Source: Flavobacteriales bacterium
GTDB lineage: Bacteria > Bacteroidota > Bacteroidia > UBA10329
Reading direction: 5' to 3'
Assembly: GCA_020635535.1 (NCBI GenBank)
Contig: JACJZP010000022.1
Span: forward strand, 1 to 49,959
Length of the DNA stretch: 49,959 nucleotides
The translations under genes were made by a program, and so were the position numbers. A model generated the notes under the pieces. It searched no databases, was not told the origin of the DNA, and worked only from the letters and a program-made list of their open reading frames with translations. Of this stretch, positions 16,794-24,769 are shown one piece after another; position 1 is the stretch's first letter, and each line of letters begins with the position of its first letter.

Positions 16794-17573
16794 ATGAGAT
16801 ACTTTCTTAGCATAATGTGCCTGCTGTTTGTCGGTTCCACGGTTGCTCAGAACCGTGTTCTCATGGGTGGAATCATCACTAATCAGCTAACAGGAGAGCC
16901 CGTTGCTGCTGCCCACGTGCTAAACCTTACTGATTCTCTGGCCACCATTTCATCGCCAGAAGGCCTCTTCAAGATACCGGTTCATGTTGGCGACAGTTTG
17001 GTATTCAGTTCCATTGGTTACAGCCATAAGGCATTGATAATTGGCGAGAAAGAAATCACAGCCGAGTTGATTCAGGTGAAGATGATTCAGCGCGATTATC
17101 AACTCGGTGAGGTTGAAGTGAATCCGTTTGGGACCAAAGAACAGTTCAGAGAACGATTTATGGAATTGGAGGTTGATGATGGCACGGTTCAGATAATCGG
17201 CATCAAGGCACCACCTAAAGACCCACGCACTATTCCTGTAACCGAAGATGCCAATGAGATAAAAAAAGCCAAGTATCTGGCAAGTCCTGCATCTTTCATT
17301 TACGGTAATTTGAGCAAGGATGCCAAGGCACGGCAAGAACTGCACCGCTTGGAAGCCGAGCGCGATAAGCACAAGTACAACTACCAGAAATTCAACGAGA
17401 AAGTAGTGAACCATGTAACGGGCTACGAAGGGGAAAAACTCTTGGAGTTCATGGATTTCTGTGATTTCTCTGAAGAGCAGATCTATCGGTTCAGCGATTA
17501 TGAGCTTACCGTGGCCATTCTAAACAAGCAACGGGTGTTCGAGCAACAAAAGCAGCATTCCGATTCAAAATAG
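16794..17573 (+). CDS. exported protein with carboxypeptidase-regulatory-like domain
   Basis: A 259-residue protein with a signal peptide (cut near GSTVAQN) and an N-terminal CarboxypepD_reg-like beta-sandwich (residues about 25-100, with GEPVAAAHVLN and VGDSLVFSSIGYS). The rest is a charged, partly helical region rich in Lys and Glu without a recognised domain. Such proteins are periplasmic or outer-membrane associated in Bacteroidota, and the N-terminal domain also caps TonB receptors. It is divergent from the TauD-like gene. Specific role unknown. Confidence 0.75.
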   Translation: MRYFLSIMCLLFVGSTVAQNRVLMGGIITNQLTGEPVAAAHVLNLTDSLATISSPEGLFKIPVHVGDSLVFSSIGYSHKALIIGEKEITAELIQVKMIQRDYQLGEVEVNPFGTKEQFRERFMELEVDDGTVQIIGIKAPPKDPRTIPVTEDANEIKKAKYLASPASFIYGNLSKDAKARQELHRLEAERDKHKYNYQKFNEKVVNHVTGYEGEKLLEFMDFCDFSEEQIYRFSDYELTVAILNKQRVFEQQKQHSDSK

Positions 17574-17683
17574 ACACTACAGAATTATTAAAAATCCGTT
17601 GTGCAAAATTGTAGCCGACCAGTTGACGTGATCGACCTCTGATAATGTCAATAGTATTATCTTGCACGGCAATTGGAAAATTG

Positions 17684-18310
17684 ATGAAGCCTTTCACAAC
17701 CCTCCTTTTCCTGCTGTTTTCTGTGTCCGTTCTTGCCCAAGATGCTGGAAATGCATCGGGAGAAAGTGCTGGCATGTCTAAGGAAGATAAGATTGCTGCA
17801 GCCAAGGCAAAGGCCAGAGCAGCTGGCGACACGGCCAGTGCCGCCCCTAAAATGACCCCTTACGAAGAAGCAGCTCGGAGCTTCGACAAAGCCAATGGGC
17901 TAAAGGAAGACCGTCTTTACGATGAGGCGCAGGCCGAATATGACAAGGCCATTGAGATTGACCCTAATTTTGTTGAAGCCTACGTTGGCCGGGGCGGAAT
18001 CAAGTTTCAGAAAATTGAGTTCCCAGCAGCCATGGAGGATTATAACCGTGCCGTAGAAATTGCAGAGAACTTGGTGGAAATGCATGAGTACAAGGCCTCC
18101 ATCAAAAACGTTTTGGCCGATTATGAAGGTGCCAAAATTGAAGGAAGCAAGGCCGATTACATGAAAACACGTTTGGCCGAAGCACTATATCACCGCGGTC
18201 ATTTGAAGCGTTTCATGGAAGACAACGGTGGCGGTTGTTCTGACCTCCGAAGATCTTTGGATCTTGGCTATAGCCGAGCTAAAACCGATTGGCCAGACCT
18301 CTGCCAATAA
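17684..18310 (+). CDS. exported tetratricopeptide-repeat protein
   Basis: A 208-residue protein starting at the ATG that leads into a signal peptide (cut near VLAQDAG). The frame is open to 17645, but the earlier start would precede the leader by 13 unlikely residues. An Ala/Lys-rich linker is followed by two or three TPR units (AQAEYDKAIEIDPNFVEAY and AAMEDYNRAVEIAEN). The C-terminal CSDLRRSLDLGYSRA resembles the end of many Bacteroidota TPR proteins. Likely a periplasmic protein-interaction scaffold. Confidence 0.78.
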   Translation: MKPFTTLLFLLFSVSVLAQDAGNASGESAGMSKEDKIAAAKAKARAAGDTASAAPKMTPYEEAARSFDKANGLKEDRLYDEAQAEYDKAIEIDPNFVEAYVGRGGIKFQKIEFPAAMEDYNRAVEIAENLVEMHEYKASIKNVLADYEGAKIEGSKADYMKTRLAEALYHRGHLKRFMEDNGGGCSDLRRSLDLGYSRAKTDWPDLCQ

Positions 18311-18330
18311 TCCCCAATTCATACTTCAAG

Positions 18331-18364
18331 ACAAAAAGAAACCCCCTTCCTATTCGAAAGGGGG
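18331..18364 (-). terminator. Rho-independent terminator
   Basis: On the minus strand a 7-bp stem (CCCCCTT/AAGGGGG, 18342-18364, 9-base loop) is followed by TTTCTTTTTGT. It lies just beyond the end of the minus-strand gene 18405-18779, between convergent genes. There is no U-tract on the plus strand. Confidence 0.7.
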
Positions 18365-18404
18365 CAGAACGCGAGGCACCATCCAACCTCAAACGTTCAA
18401 TTGG

Positions 18405-18779
18405 TTATTCACCAACTTCCTGTGCCATGAACTCTCCTTGTTCATTCTGTTCTTTCAGTGTCCAATGATCGGTTGCTGATGTCTCCAACCAGATATCACC
18501 CGACTTCCTGAATACCTGAGCAGAGATTCCGAACTTATTCTGACAACCTGTTTCTACTTCCTCAACTGTGGTTTCAGCAGTAACTGTCAGGTCTCCTTCA
18601 TTGTGTACTGTGCGCCATTTGGCCAATGTTGCATCAGAGGGCAACATTTCACTTTTAGGCGAAGTCTCTCCCGTTTCATGCGGCTTTTTGAAAAACTCAA
18701 TCTTCAAGTAAGGGAAAACTTTACCGAATTCCTCTTGAATCTCACTTATGGTAAGTGCATCGTTAATATGCAGTTTCAT
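18405..18779 (-). CDS. conserved Bacteroidota protein of unknown function
   Basis: A 124-residue cytoplasmic protein. The N-terminus (ISEIQEEFGKVFPYLKIEFF) and the C-terminal SGDIWLETSATDHWTLKEQN are patterns I recognise from a conserved but uncharacterised family in Bacteroidota. No catalytic motif is seen. It follows the coiled-coil gene at 18801 by 21 nt and is probably co-transcribed with it. A terminator follows. Confidence 0.7.
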   Translation of the reverse strand: MKLHINDALTISEIQEEFGKVFPYLKIEFFKKPHETGETSPKSEMLPSDATLAKWRTVHNEGDLTVTAETTVEEVETGCQNKFGISAQVFRKSGDIWLETSATDHWTLKEQNEQGEFMAQEVGE

Positions 18780-18800
18780 GATTCTTCCGTTTAGTTGGTT

Positions 18801-19196
18801 TTACATCCACTTGACTAGAAAAGCCATGAACTCAGCCTTAAGATCACGGTAGATCTTCTCGTAGGTTTCTACCTCATCACGAAGTTTGGTATGATCGGCA
18901 AACAACACGTGATCTATAGCAATTGGATGGTCTTTTGATTGATTTGCCAAGAACTTATCGTGATCTCTGCACTTGCTGATGATCTGCTCTGCAACCTCTT
19001 TCTGGCGGATGAACTGATTCTGAAAATGCTCAATCTGAGAAGTTACTTCAGTCTTTGAGTTACGCTGAATCAATTCTTCCAATCGAGATTCAAATGTCTT
19101 GACCTCATCATAGTAGAAATTCATGCTATTGATCCATACACGATGCTCAAAATGTAGTTCGTCAATGTGTTTCTTAGGTGTTGCTGTTGTGCTCAT
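18801..19196 (-). CDS. coiled-coil protein of unknown function
   Basis: A 131-residue, soluble, largely helical and charged protein. It has heptad-like stretches (FESRLEELIQRNSK and HFQNQFIRQKEVAEQI) and conserved His residues (HIDELHFEHRVW near residue 10). It has no signal peptide. It is the first gene of a two-gene unit with 18405-18779. The leader is A-rich just before the ATG. The pair may act together; the function is unknown. Confidence 0.68.
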   Translation of the reverse strand: MSTTATPKKHIDELHFEHRVWINSMNFYYDEVKTFESRLEELIQRNSKTEVTSQIEHFQNQFIRQKEVAEQIISKCRDHDKFLANQSKDHPIAIDHVLFADHTKLRDEVETYEKIYRDLKAEFMAFLVKWM

Positions 19197-19251
19197 CTTT
19201 TTTGTTTTGGATGGTTAATTACTGAGAGCGAAGTAAGAGCAACAGGAAAGC

Positions 19252-19273
19252 ACCGACCTTGACATCGGTCGGT
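19252..19273 (-). terminator. possible terminator hairpin
   Basis: A perfect 7-bp stem (ACCGACC/GGTCGGT) with an 8-base loop lies downstream of the minus-strand gene 19298-20647. The following minus-strand bases (GCTTTCCTGTT) are only moderately U-rich, so termination is possible but not certain. Confidence 0.45.
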
Positions 19274-19297
19274 TCAAAAACTGATAATCGTCTGTTT

Positions 19298-20647
19298 CTA
19301 CTTTCTGATGAAACGAACCGTATGGCTGATCTCATCATTCAATAGACGGATCAGATATGACCCTGATGGAAGTGCCGAAACATCCACAAGCGAACTGCTC
19401 ACCGCACCACACTGAACCGAACGGCCACTCAAGTCAAGAATCTGGAAACTCATACCTACGCATTCGGCTGGCAAGAACAGCTGTCCATCCGTTGGATTGG
19501 GATAAACATTGATTTTCCTTTCCGCTGAAACATCTTCAATTCCTGATGGAAACGATGGCCTCAAAATCCATAATCCAGTCTGCATATCTGAAGCTAAAAT
19601 GTTTCCAGATGGCAATAGCGGATAAACTCCCCAACAACCGCGATAAACCCCGTTCTGATGAACTTCGTTTGAGGTATCGTAGAAACCCGCCAGCACTGGA
19701 TGTGCAGGGTTTTCGCAATTGAATGCATAAACACCATCAAAGTAGTAAGACACGTAAAGAATGTTGTCGCGGTATATAAGGTTATGCGGAATAGAGTTCA
19801 CATCCACATTGGAGCTGATGGTGTCTGTAACTTCTATATCGGAAAGGTCGGCCACGTTCAAGATCTTAATGTCCTTTCCATGTGTCTCATCTGCCAAGGC
19901 ATAATAGGGTTGATCGGCCATAAGCCAACCGCTGTGGTTATAACCCGACTGCGGATACACATCCAATGAGCCGAGCATGGTGATGTTGTTCAAATCGGAA
20001 AAATCAACCACAAAAAGTCCACGTTCACCTGCATTGATGTACGCTGTATCTCCTCTTACGTACGTGTCATGAACATATCCGATTGAAGTCCAAAAAGGAA
20101 GCTCAGACGGACAATTGACCAGCAGTGTGGGGTTAGTGGGATCTTCCAATGAATAAACTGCATACTGAACCGTTCCGCCACACACGTACATTCTTGCACT
20201 CGAAGTATCTATAAAGATGTTATGGCTTCGAGGGAAAAGTGCATTACTGTCATACACAACAGGCGCAGAATCTGGCAGAAACCGAAGGTCCGCGATCTGT
20301 AGTGTGCTTGGACCTTCATCGCAAACCATATACAGGTAATCGTCATGATCATGGAAATCCCTGTGCACTACTTGAGAGCCCGTAACAGCTCCAGCAATGA
20401 ACCCAACCTGAGCCGAATTTGCAGGTTCTGTAACATCAAAAATGTGCGTTCCCGCAGTTGAACCGATGATGGCATACTCCTTCCCTGCTTTGGCATAGCC
20501 CCATATCTCATTATAAGTGTTGTGATGGGCACTTGAAGGGATCAGGTTCGGATCCTGCCAATTGAACAACGAATCCATGTTCATGCTTACCTGCGCAGAA
20601 ACGTGCATGGAAATCAGCATTAGGAATGAGAGAAGAATTCTATTCAT
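19298..20647 (-). CDS. choice-of-anchor B family protein with T9SS sorting domain
   Basis: A 449-residue secreted protein. Starting at 20647 gives a clean signal peptide (MNRILLSFLMLISMHVSAQ); an ATG 45 nt upstream would bury it. The body has the LVIVD-like propeller repeats and conserved opening (SSAHHNTYNEIWGYA, then HRDFHDHDDYLY) of the choice-of-anchor-B family. The C-terminal 70 residues are a type A sorting domain (VYPNPTDGQLF, ILDLSGR, LPSGSYLIRL). It should be exported by T9SS. Ligand unknown. It is divergent from the GH97 gene with a 145-bp gap that shows nothing else. Confidence 0.85.
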   Translation of the reverse strand: MNRILLSFLMLISMHVSAQVSMNMDSLFNWQDPNLIPSSAHHNTYNEIWGYAKAGKEYAIIGSTAGTHIFDVTEPANSAQVGFIAGAVTGSQVVHRDFHDHDDYLYMVCDEGPSTLQIADLRFLPDSAPVVYDSNALFPRSHNIFIDTSSARMYVCGGTVQYAVYSLEDPTNPTLLVNCPSELPFWTSIGYVHDTYVRGDTAYINAGERGLFVVDFSDLNNITMLGSLDVYPQSGYNHSGWLMADQPYYALADETHGKDIKILNVADLSDIEVTDTISSNVDVNSIPHNLIYRDNILYVSYYFDGVYAFNCENPAHPVLAGFYDTSNEVHQNGVYRGCWGVYPLLPSGNILASDMQTGLWILRPSFPSGIEDVSAERKINVYPNPTDGQLFLPAECVGMSFQILDLSGRSVQCGAVSSSLVDVSALPSGSYLIRLLNDEISHTVRFIRK

Positions 20648-20792
20648 GGGTGCCGAAGATAGATCAACCGTAGTTCTGTAAGGCTTCTGCAAACGACCAA
20701 AATCGAATTAACACCTACCACTGAGGAAATTGTACAACTCATATTGGCTCAGTTCAGAACAATTGAACAACTTGCCGCTTCAAATTATTTAG

Positions 20793-22748
20793 ATGAGACA
20801 TTTTCTGATCATTCTTCTCACCATAAGTTCAAATCTGCTGTTTGCTCAGGAGTTTCTGCTACAGTCTCCAGATCAGGAGATTAAGGTGGAAGTTCTGGTA
20901 AGTGCAAACACGGTTTACCGCATCTACCACAGAGGTAAACTCATTATGCATGGCAAACCGCTCGGACTTACCGTTGGCAAAAAGAACAAACTGGGCTATA
21001 AGGAATATGAACCCACTACGGGAACCAGCTCGGTTAGCCGAACCGTGAACCCTGTTGTATCTTACCGAAGTTCAGAGATCAATGAGAACTACAACCAACT
21101 TTCATTGGATTTTGGTTCGGGATTGGGAATAGACTTCAGATGCTATAATGAAGGATTGGCCTATCGGCTCAGAACGTCTTTTGACCAGGATATTACGATT
21201 AAGGAAGAACGTATGGGATTTGAACTCACTACAAGTCCAGATGTCTGGTTCCCGAAGGAAACCTCCTTTTATTCAAGCAACGAACGCAAATACGAACGCA
21301 GACCAAGTCTTTCGCTGAAACCGAACGAAAAGGCAAGCCTACCAGTGCTTTGGAAATGGGAAAAAGGCCCGTTTGTCATGTTCACCGAAACCGACCTCAG
21401 AGATTATCCGGGCATGTACCTGAAAACCGATGGACTTGGCGGGTACAAAGCTGTTCATCCTAAATACCCTGCAACCACCGCTAAATTCTTCGACCGTTTT
21501 GAGATGGTCGGATTCACGAAAACATTCATTGCCAAAACACAGGGAACCCGTTCATATCCATGGCGGATCTTCACCATTGCAGATTCAGAAGAAGACCTGA
21601 TCAATTCGCAACTCCCTTATCTTCTTTCTGCCGAAACGGAATTAACCACCACCGATTGGATCAAACCCGGAAAAGTGGCTTGGGATTGGTGGAACGCCCT
21701 CCAATTGGAAGGTGTGGATTTCAAACCCGGATTGAACACCCAGACCTACAAGTATTACATTGATTTTGCCGCTAAGAACAACTTGGAATACGTGATTCTG
21801 GATGAGGGCTGGTACAAGCTTGGTGATCTTACCAAAGTGAAGAAGGAGATCGATATGCCGGAACTTATCCGCTACGCGAAGGAAAAGAATGTGGGAATCA
21901 TTCTATGGGTGGTCTGGAAAACGCTTGACAAGCAGTTCGTTGAAGCTTTCCAGCAGTTTTCAGATTGGGGAATTGCAGGCATTAAAATGGATTTCATGAT
22001 GCGCAGGGATCAGAAAATGGTGGCCTTCTATGAGAAGGTTGCCAAAGAAGCTGCTGACCGCATGATGCTGGTGGATTTCCACGGCAGCCATTGCCCTAAA
22101 GGATTGCAACGCACTTACCCGAATGTTCTGAGCTACGAAGGAGTTCGAGGCATGGAGTGGAACAAATGGAGCAGTGTGATAACCCCTGAGCATGATGTGA
22201 CCTTGCCATTTACCCGCATGCTGGCCGGGCCAATGGATTACACTCCGGGAGCCATGGAAAACATCAGCAATGCAAAGAAGCACCACATGAACTTCAAGCA
22301 CCCGAAAGGTCTTGGAACCCGATGCCATGAGCTTGCCAAATATGTGGTGTTTGAAAGTCCGTTGCAGATGCTTTGCGATGAACCGACAGCTTATGAAAAA
22401 GAAGAAGAATGCATGAAGTTCTTGAGTGAGGTTCCGTCTACTTGGGATGAAACCGTTGTGCTCGATGCCGAAGTGGGCGAACATATTCTTATTGCCAGAA
22501 GAAAGGGCGACACATGGTACATTGGCGGAATGACCGGTCAACTTGGTCAAACCATTTCCATCGACTTTTCATTCCTTGGAAATGGAACATATAAGATGGA
22601 CGTTTGGCGAGATGGTGACAAGACACATGAAGACGGAACCAGCTACGAATACTATAAGGAAGAATCAATAAGTGCTGCCATGCAGTATGTTGTTTCCATG
22701 GCCTCTGGTGGCGGCTGGGTTGCAGTTATCAAGAAGTCTGGTAATTAG
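20793..22748 (+). CDS. glycoside hydrolase family 97 enzyme
   Basis: A 651-residue GH97 hydrolase with a signal peptide (cut near LLFAQ), an N-terminal beta-sandwich (about 25-270), a catalytic (beta/alpha)8 barrel (about 280-560) and a C-terminal beta domain. GH97 acts on alpha-glucosides or alpha-galactosides in the periplasm. The barrel carries DEGWY, KMDFMMRRDQ (D400) and LSYEGVRGMEW (E449). An Asp at the KxDF position is what I expect of the retaining, alpha-galactosidase-like branch rather than the inverting SusB branch; that assignment is tentative. No susC/susD pair is adjacent, so this is not a complete polysaccharide utilisation locus. Confidence 0.9.
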   Translation: MRHFLIILLTISSNLLFAQEFLLQSPDQEIKVEVLVSANTVYRIYHRGKLIMHGKPLGLTVGKKNKLGYKEYEPTTGTSSVSRTVNPVVSYRSSEINENYNQLSLDFGSGLGIDFRCYNEGLAYRLRTSFDQDITIKEERMGFELTTSPDVWFPKETSFYSSNERKYERRPSLSLKPNEKASLPVLWKWEKGPFVMFTETDLRDYPGMYLKTDGLGGYKAVHPKYPATTAKFFDRFEMVGFTKTFIAKTQGTRSYPWRIFTIADSEEDLINSQLPYLLSAETELTTTDWIKPGKVAWDWWNALQLEGVDFKPGLNTQTYKYYIDFAAKNNLEYVILDEGWYKLGDLTKVKKEIDMPELIRYAKEKNVGIILWVVWKTLDKQFVEAFQQFSDWGIAGIKMDFMMRRDQKMVAFYEKVAKEAADRMMLVDFHGSHCPKGLQRTYPNVLSYEGVRGMEWNKWSSVITPEHDVTLPFTRMLAGPMDYTPGAMENISNAKKHHMNFKHPKGLGTRCHELAKYVVFESPLQMLCDEPTAYEKEEECMKFLSEVPSTWDETVVLDAEVGEHILIARRKGDTWYIGGMTGQLGQTISIDFSFLGNGTYKMDVWRDGDKTHEDGTSYEYYKEESISAAMQYVVSMASGGGWVAVIKKSGN

Positions 22749-22765
22749 GATTATAGACTTCAGAC

Positions 22766-23359
22766 ATGAAAAAAGCGTGGCTCATATCGTTCAATATCAT
22801 CACCCTCATTGCTTGGGCACTGTTCTTCTTTCATGCAGCTCTCCACGGATTACAGGTTGATGCGCAAAGTCTTTATATGCTGGCGCTGGCCCAAGGTCTG
22901 GCCATTTTTGAAGTGATGAATGCCGTTATCGGCATTGCGGGAGCAAATTGGTTGTTAACAGCCATGCAGGTCTTCTCAAGGTTTCTAATTGCCGGTCTCC
23001 TACTCTTTATTCCGTTTGAAACCCTTGTTGAAATTGACTCCACCCTTCCAGTTACGGGTTTTGCCCTCATCAGCATTGCTTGGAGCATAACCGAAATTGT
23101 AAGAGCACTGTACTATCTCACGGATCTTTTCAAGAAAGAGATCAAGGCCATTACATTCTCTCGCTACACCTTCTTCATTCTGCTTTACCCAATGGGCGTT
23201 ACAGGAGAATTTCTTGTGATGTACGCTTTCTGGAAATGGAGAGAGTTTGCAATTGACCCGATCAATATCATACTGGCAGGAATTGCGCTTTCTTACTTCG
23301 TTTTCTTCCCGAAACTGTACGGACACATGTGGAAGCAGCGCAAAAAGAAACTGGCCTGA
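22766..23359 (+). CDS. 3-hydroxyacyl-CoA dehydratase homologue (Phs1/HACD/PTPLA family)
   Basis: A 197-residue membrane protein with about six hydrophobic segments. It matches the eukaryotic very-long-chain fatty acid elongation dehydratase family (PTPLA, PF04387) in order: QGLAIFEVMNAVIGI near 43, AMQVFSR near 66, WSITEIVR at 106-113, and RYTFFILLYPMGVTGE at 133-148. The catalytic Tyr and Glu of yeast Phs1 (Y149, E156) would be Y141 and E148, with the same spacing. It should dehydrate 3-hydroxyacyl-CoA to trans-2-enoyl-CoA. Its stop overlaps the start of a TauE/SafE permease gene (TGATG). No elongase or other lipid gene is adjacent. The substrate in this bacterium is unknown. Confidence 0.82.
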   Translation: MKKAWLISFNIITLIAWALFFFHAALHGLQVDAQSLYMLALAQGLAIFEVMNAVIGIAGANWLLTAMQVFSRFLIAGLLLFIPFETLVEIDSTLPVTGFALISIAWSITEIVRALYYLTDLFKKEIKAITFSRYTFFILLYPMGVTGEFLVMYAFWKWREFAIDPINIILAGIALSYFVFFPKLYGHMWKQRKKKLA

Positions 23360-24132
23360 TGGAATATCTGGTCATTGGACTTGTTGCGGTCTTTGCCTCT
23401 CTGCTCACCTTCTTTTCGGGCTTTGGTTTGGGAACCATCCTCACTCCGGCCTTCATGCTTTTCTTCCCCATTGAAGTTGCAATAGCCTTAACAGGAATTG
23501 TGCATTTGCTCAATAACCTGTTCAAAATGGGACTGGTAGGTTTGAAAGCGAACTGGGGTGTTGTGCTCCGTTTCGGAGTGCCAGCGGTAATTGGTGCTGC
23601 AGTTGGAGCTTATGCGCTTCTCCAATTCTCGGAAGGAAACCCGATCTACAGCTACGAATTGCTTGGTAAGACCATGCATATTAAATCCGTCAATCTGATT
23701 GTTGCTTCGTTGATGGCATTCTTCGCCATATTCGAATTGGTTCCTGTGTTGAAACAACTCCAGTTCAATAAGAACAAACTCATTATTGGCGGGGCAATAA
23801 GCGGTTTCTTTGGCGGGTTGAGTGGACATCAGGGTGCATTGCGAAGCGCTTTTCTCATTCGTTATGGCTTGAGTAAAGAAGTTTTCATTGCCTCGGGAAT
23901 TGTCATTGCCAGCTTTATCGACATAACACGCTTGGGCATGTATTTCTCTCGAATGAAAAGCATAAGCATTACAGATAACCTGCCCATCCTATCCACTGCG
24001 GTTGTTGCAGCATTTATTGGAGCCTACTTCGGGCAGAAGCTTCTGAAAAAGGTCACGCTGAACTTCGTTCAGTGGACGGTTGCCATTATGATACTTGTGC
24101 TCTCGGTGCTTTTGGCCATGGGCATTATCTAA
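23359..24132 (+). CDS. TauE/SafE family permease
   Basis: A 257-residue membrane protein with seven or eight hydrophobic segments in two similar halves. The first (SGFGLGTILTPAF) and second (SGFFGGLSGHQGALRSAF) re-entrant-like Gly-rich motifs are the family hallmark. Proteins of this family export sulfite, sulfoacetate or other organic anions; substrate here is unknown. The start overlaps the HACD gene stop codon (TGATG), so translation is coupled. A second, distinct TauE/SafE gene lies at 42147. An upstream ATG at 23329 falls within the HACD gene and is not favoured. Confidence 0.85.
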   Translation: MEYLVIGLVAVFASLLTFFSGFGLGTILTPAFMLFFPIEVAIALTGIVHLLNNLFKMGLVGLKANWGVVLRFGVPAVIGAAVGAYALLQFSEGNPIYSYELLGKTMHIKSVNLIVASLMAFFAIFELVPVLKQLQFNKNKLIIGGAISGFFGGLSGHQGALRSAFLIRYGLSKEVFIASGIVIASFIDITRLGMYFSRMKSISITDNLPILSTAVVAAFIGAYFGQKLLKKVTLNFVQWTVAIMILVLSVLLAMGII

Positions 24133-24147
24133 GCCCATTTGTTTCCC

Positions 24148-24155
24148 TAAGTTTG
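24148..24155 (+). promoter_or_regulatory. candidate -7 element TAAGTTTG
   Basis: An exact match to TAnnTTTG 16 bp upstream of the slyD-like start codon. No convincing TTG box lies at the usual 17-23 bp distance upstream, so support is moderate. Confidence 0.4.
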
Positions 24156-24171
24156 CCCCAAACTTATTCTC

Positions 24172-24663
24172 ATGAACATTACAAAACATAAAGTAGCTCT
24201 CATCCATTACACCTTGAAAGATGATTTAGGGGAAGTTCTTGATTCATCTGAAGGACATGACCCATTGGCCTATATCCATGGAATAGGAAATCTGGTTGAA
24301 GGGTTGGAAGAGGCTTTAGAAGGAAAAGTGATCGGTGACAAGATCATTACCTCCGTTAGCCCAGAGAAGGGTTATGGCCTTCGAAGTGAAGAGAATGTTC
24401 ATGTTGTGCCTTTGGCCAGTTTTCAGCCAGATGGCGATGAGAAATTGGAAGTTGGTATGCAGGTGCGTGTAGAAACCAATGCCGGTGTAACGTTGGCTGA
24501 GGTAACCAAGATAGATGGCGAGCACGTTACACTCGATCTCAATCATCCGCTTTCAGGAGAAACGCTTCATTTTGAAGTTGAAGTAGTTGATGTGCGCGAT
24601 GCAACCCACGAAGAGTTGGATCACGGACATGCCCACGGCCCTGGTGGTCATCACCATCATTGA
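24172..24663 (+). CDS. slyD: SlyD-like FKBP-type peptidyl-prolyl isomerase
   Basis: A 163-residue cytoplasmic PPIase/chaperone. The FKBP half (residues about 1-70 and 130-150) flanks an insert-in-flap domain (about 75-125), as in SlyD. Characteristic segments are GHDPLAYIHGIGNLVEGLEEAL and VSPEKGYG. The C-terminus is His-rich (HGHAHGPGGHHHH) and probably binds nickel or other divalent metals. It catalyses prolyl isomerisation and may assist metallocentre assembly. A terminator follows, so it is probably monocistronic or the end of the preceding unit. Confidence 0.93.
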   Translation: MNITKHKVALIHYTLKDDLGEVLDSSEGHDPLAYIHGIGNLVEGLEEALEGKVIGDKIITSVSPEKGYGLRSEENVHVVPLASFQPDGDEKLEVGMQVRVETNAGVTLAEVTKIDGEHVTLDLNHPLSGETLHFEVEVVDVRDATHEELDHGHAHGPGGHHHH

Positions 24664-24683
24664 TACTAGAACGATCAAACGCG

Positions 24684-24713
24684 AAAGCACCGAATAGCTC
24701 GGTGCTTTTTTTG
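24684..24713 (+). terminator. Rho-independent terminator after slyD
   Basis: An 8-bp stem (AGCACCGA/TCGGTGCT, extendable by two A-T pairs) with a 5-base loop is followed by a run of T. It is a strong intrinsic terminator 20 nt past the slyD stop codon. Confidence 0.88.
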
Positions 24714-24740
24714 TTTACATACGGCTAATTGTCAGCTTTG
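24711..24740 (+). promoter_or_regulatory. candidate promoter of the Na/Pi cotransporter gene
   Basis: TTG at 24711-24713 is followed after 19 bp by CAGCTTTG (24733-24740), one mismatch from TAnnTTTG. The predicted leader to the ATG at 24770 is short. The TTG overlaps the tail of the preceding terminator. Confidence 0.45.
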
Positions 24741-24769
24741 ATTATCGTCAAATCCTTAACATTGACGTA

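Noticed and set aside
21960..22550. Minus-strand open frame of about 196 codons inside the GH97 gene
   Set aside because: It lies fully opposite a conserved catalytic barrel and has no family features.
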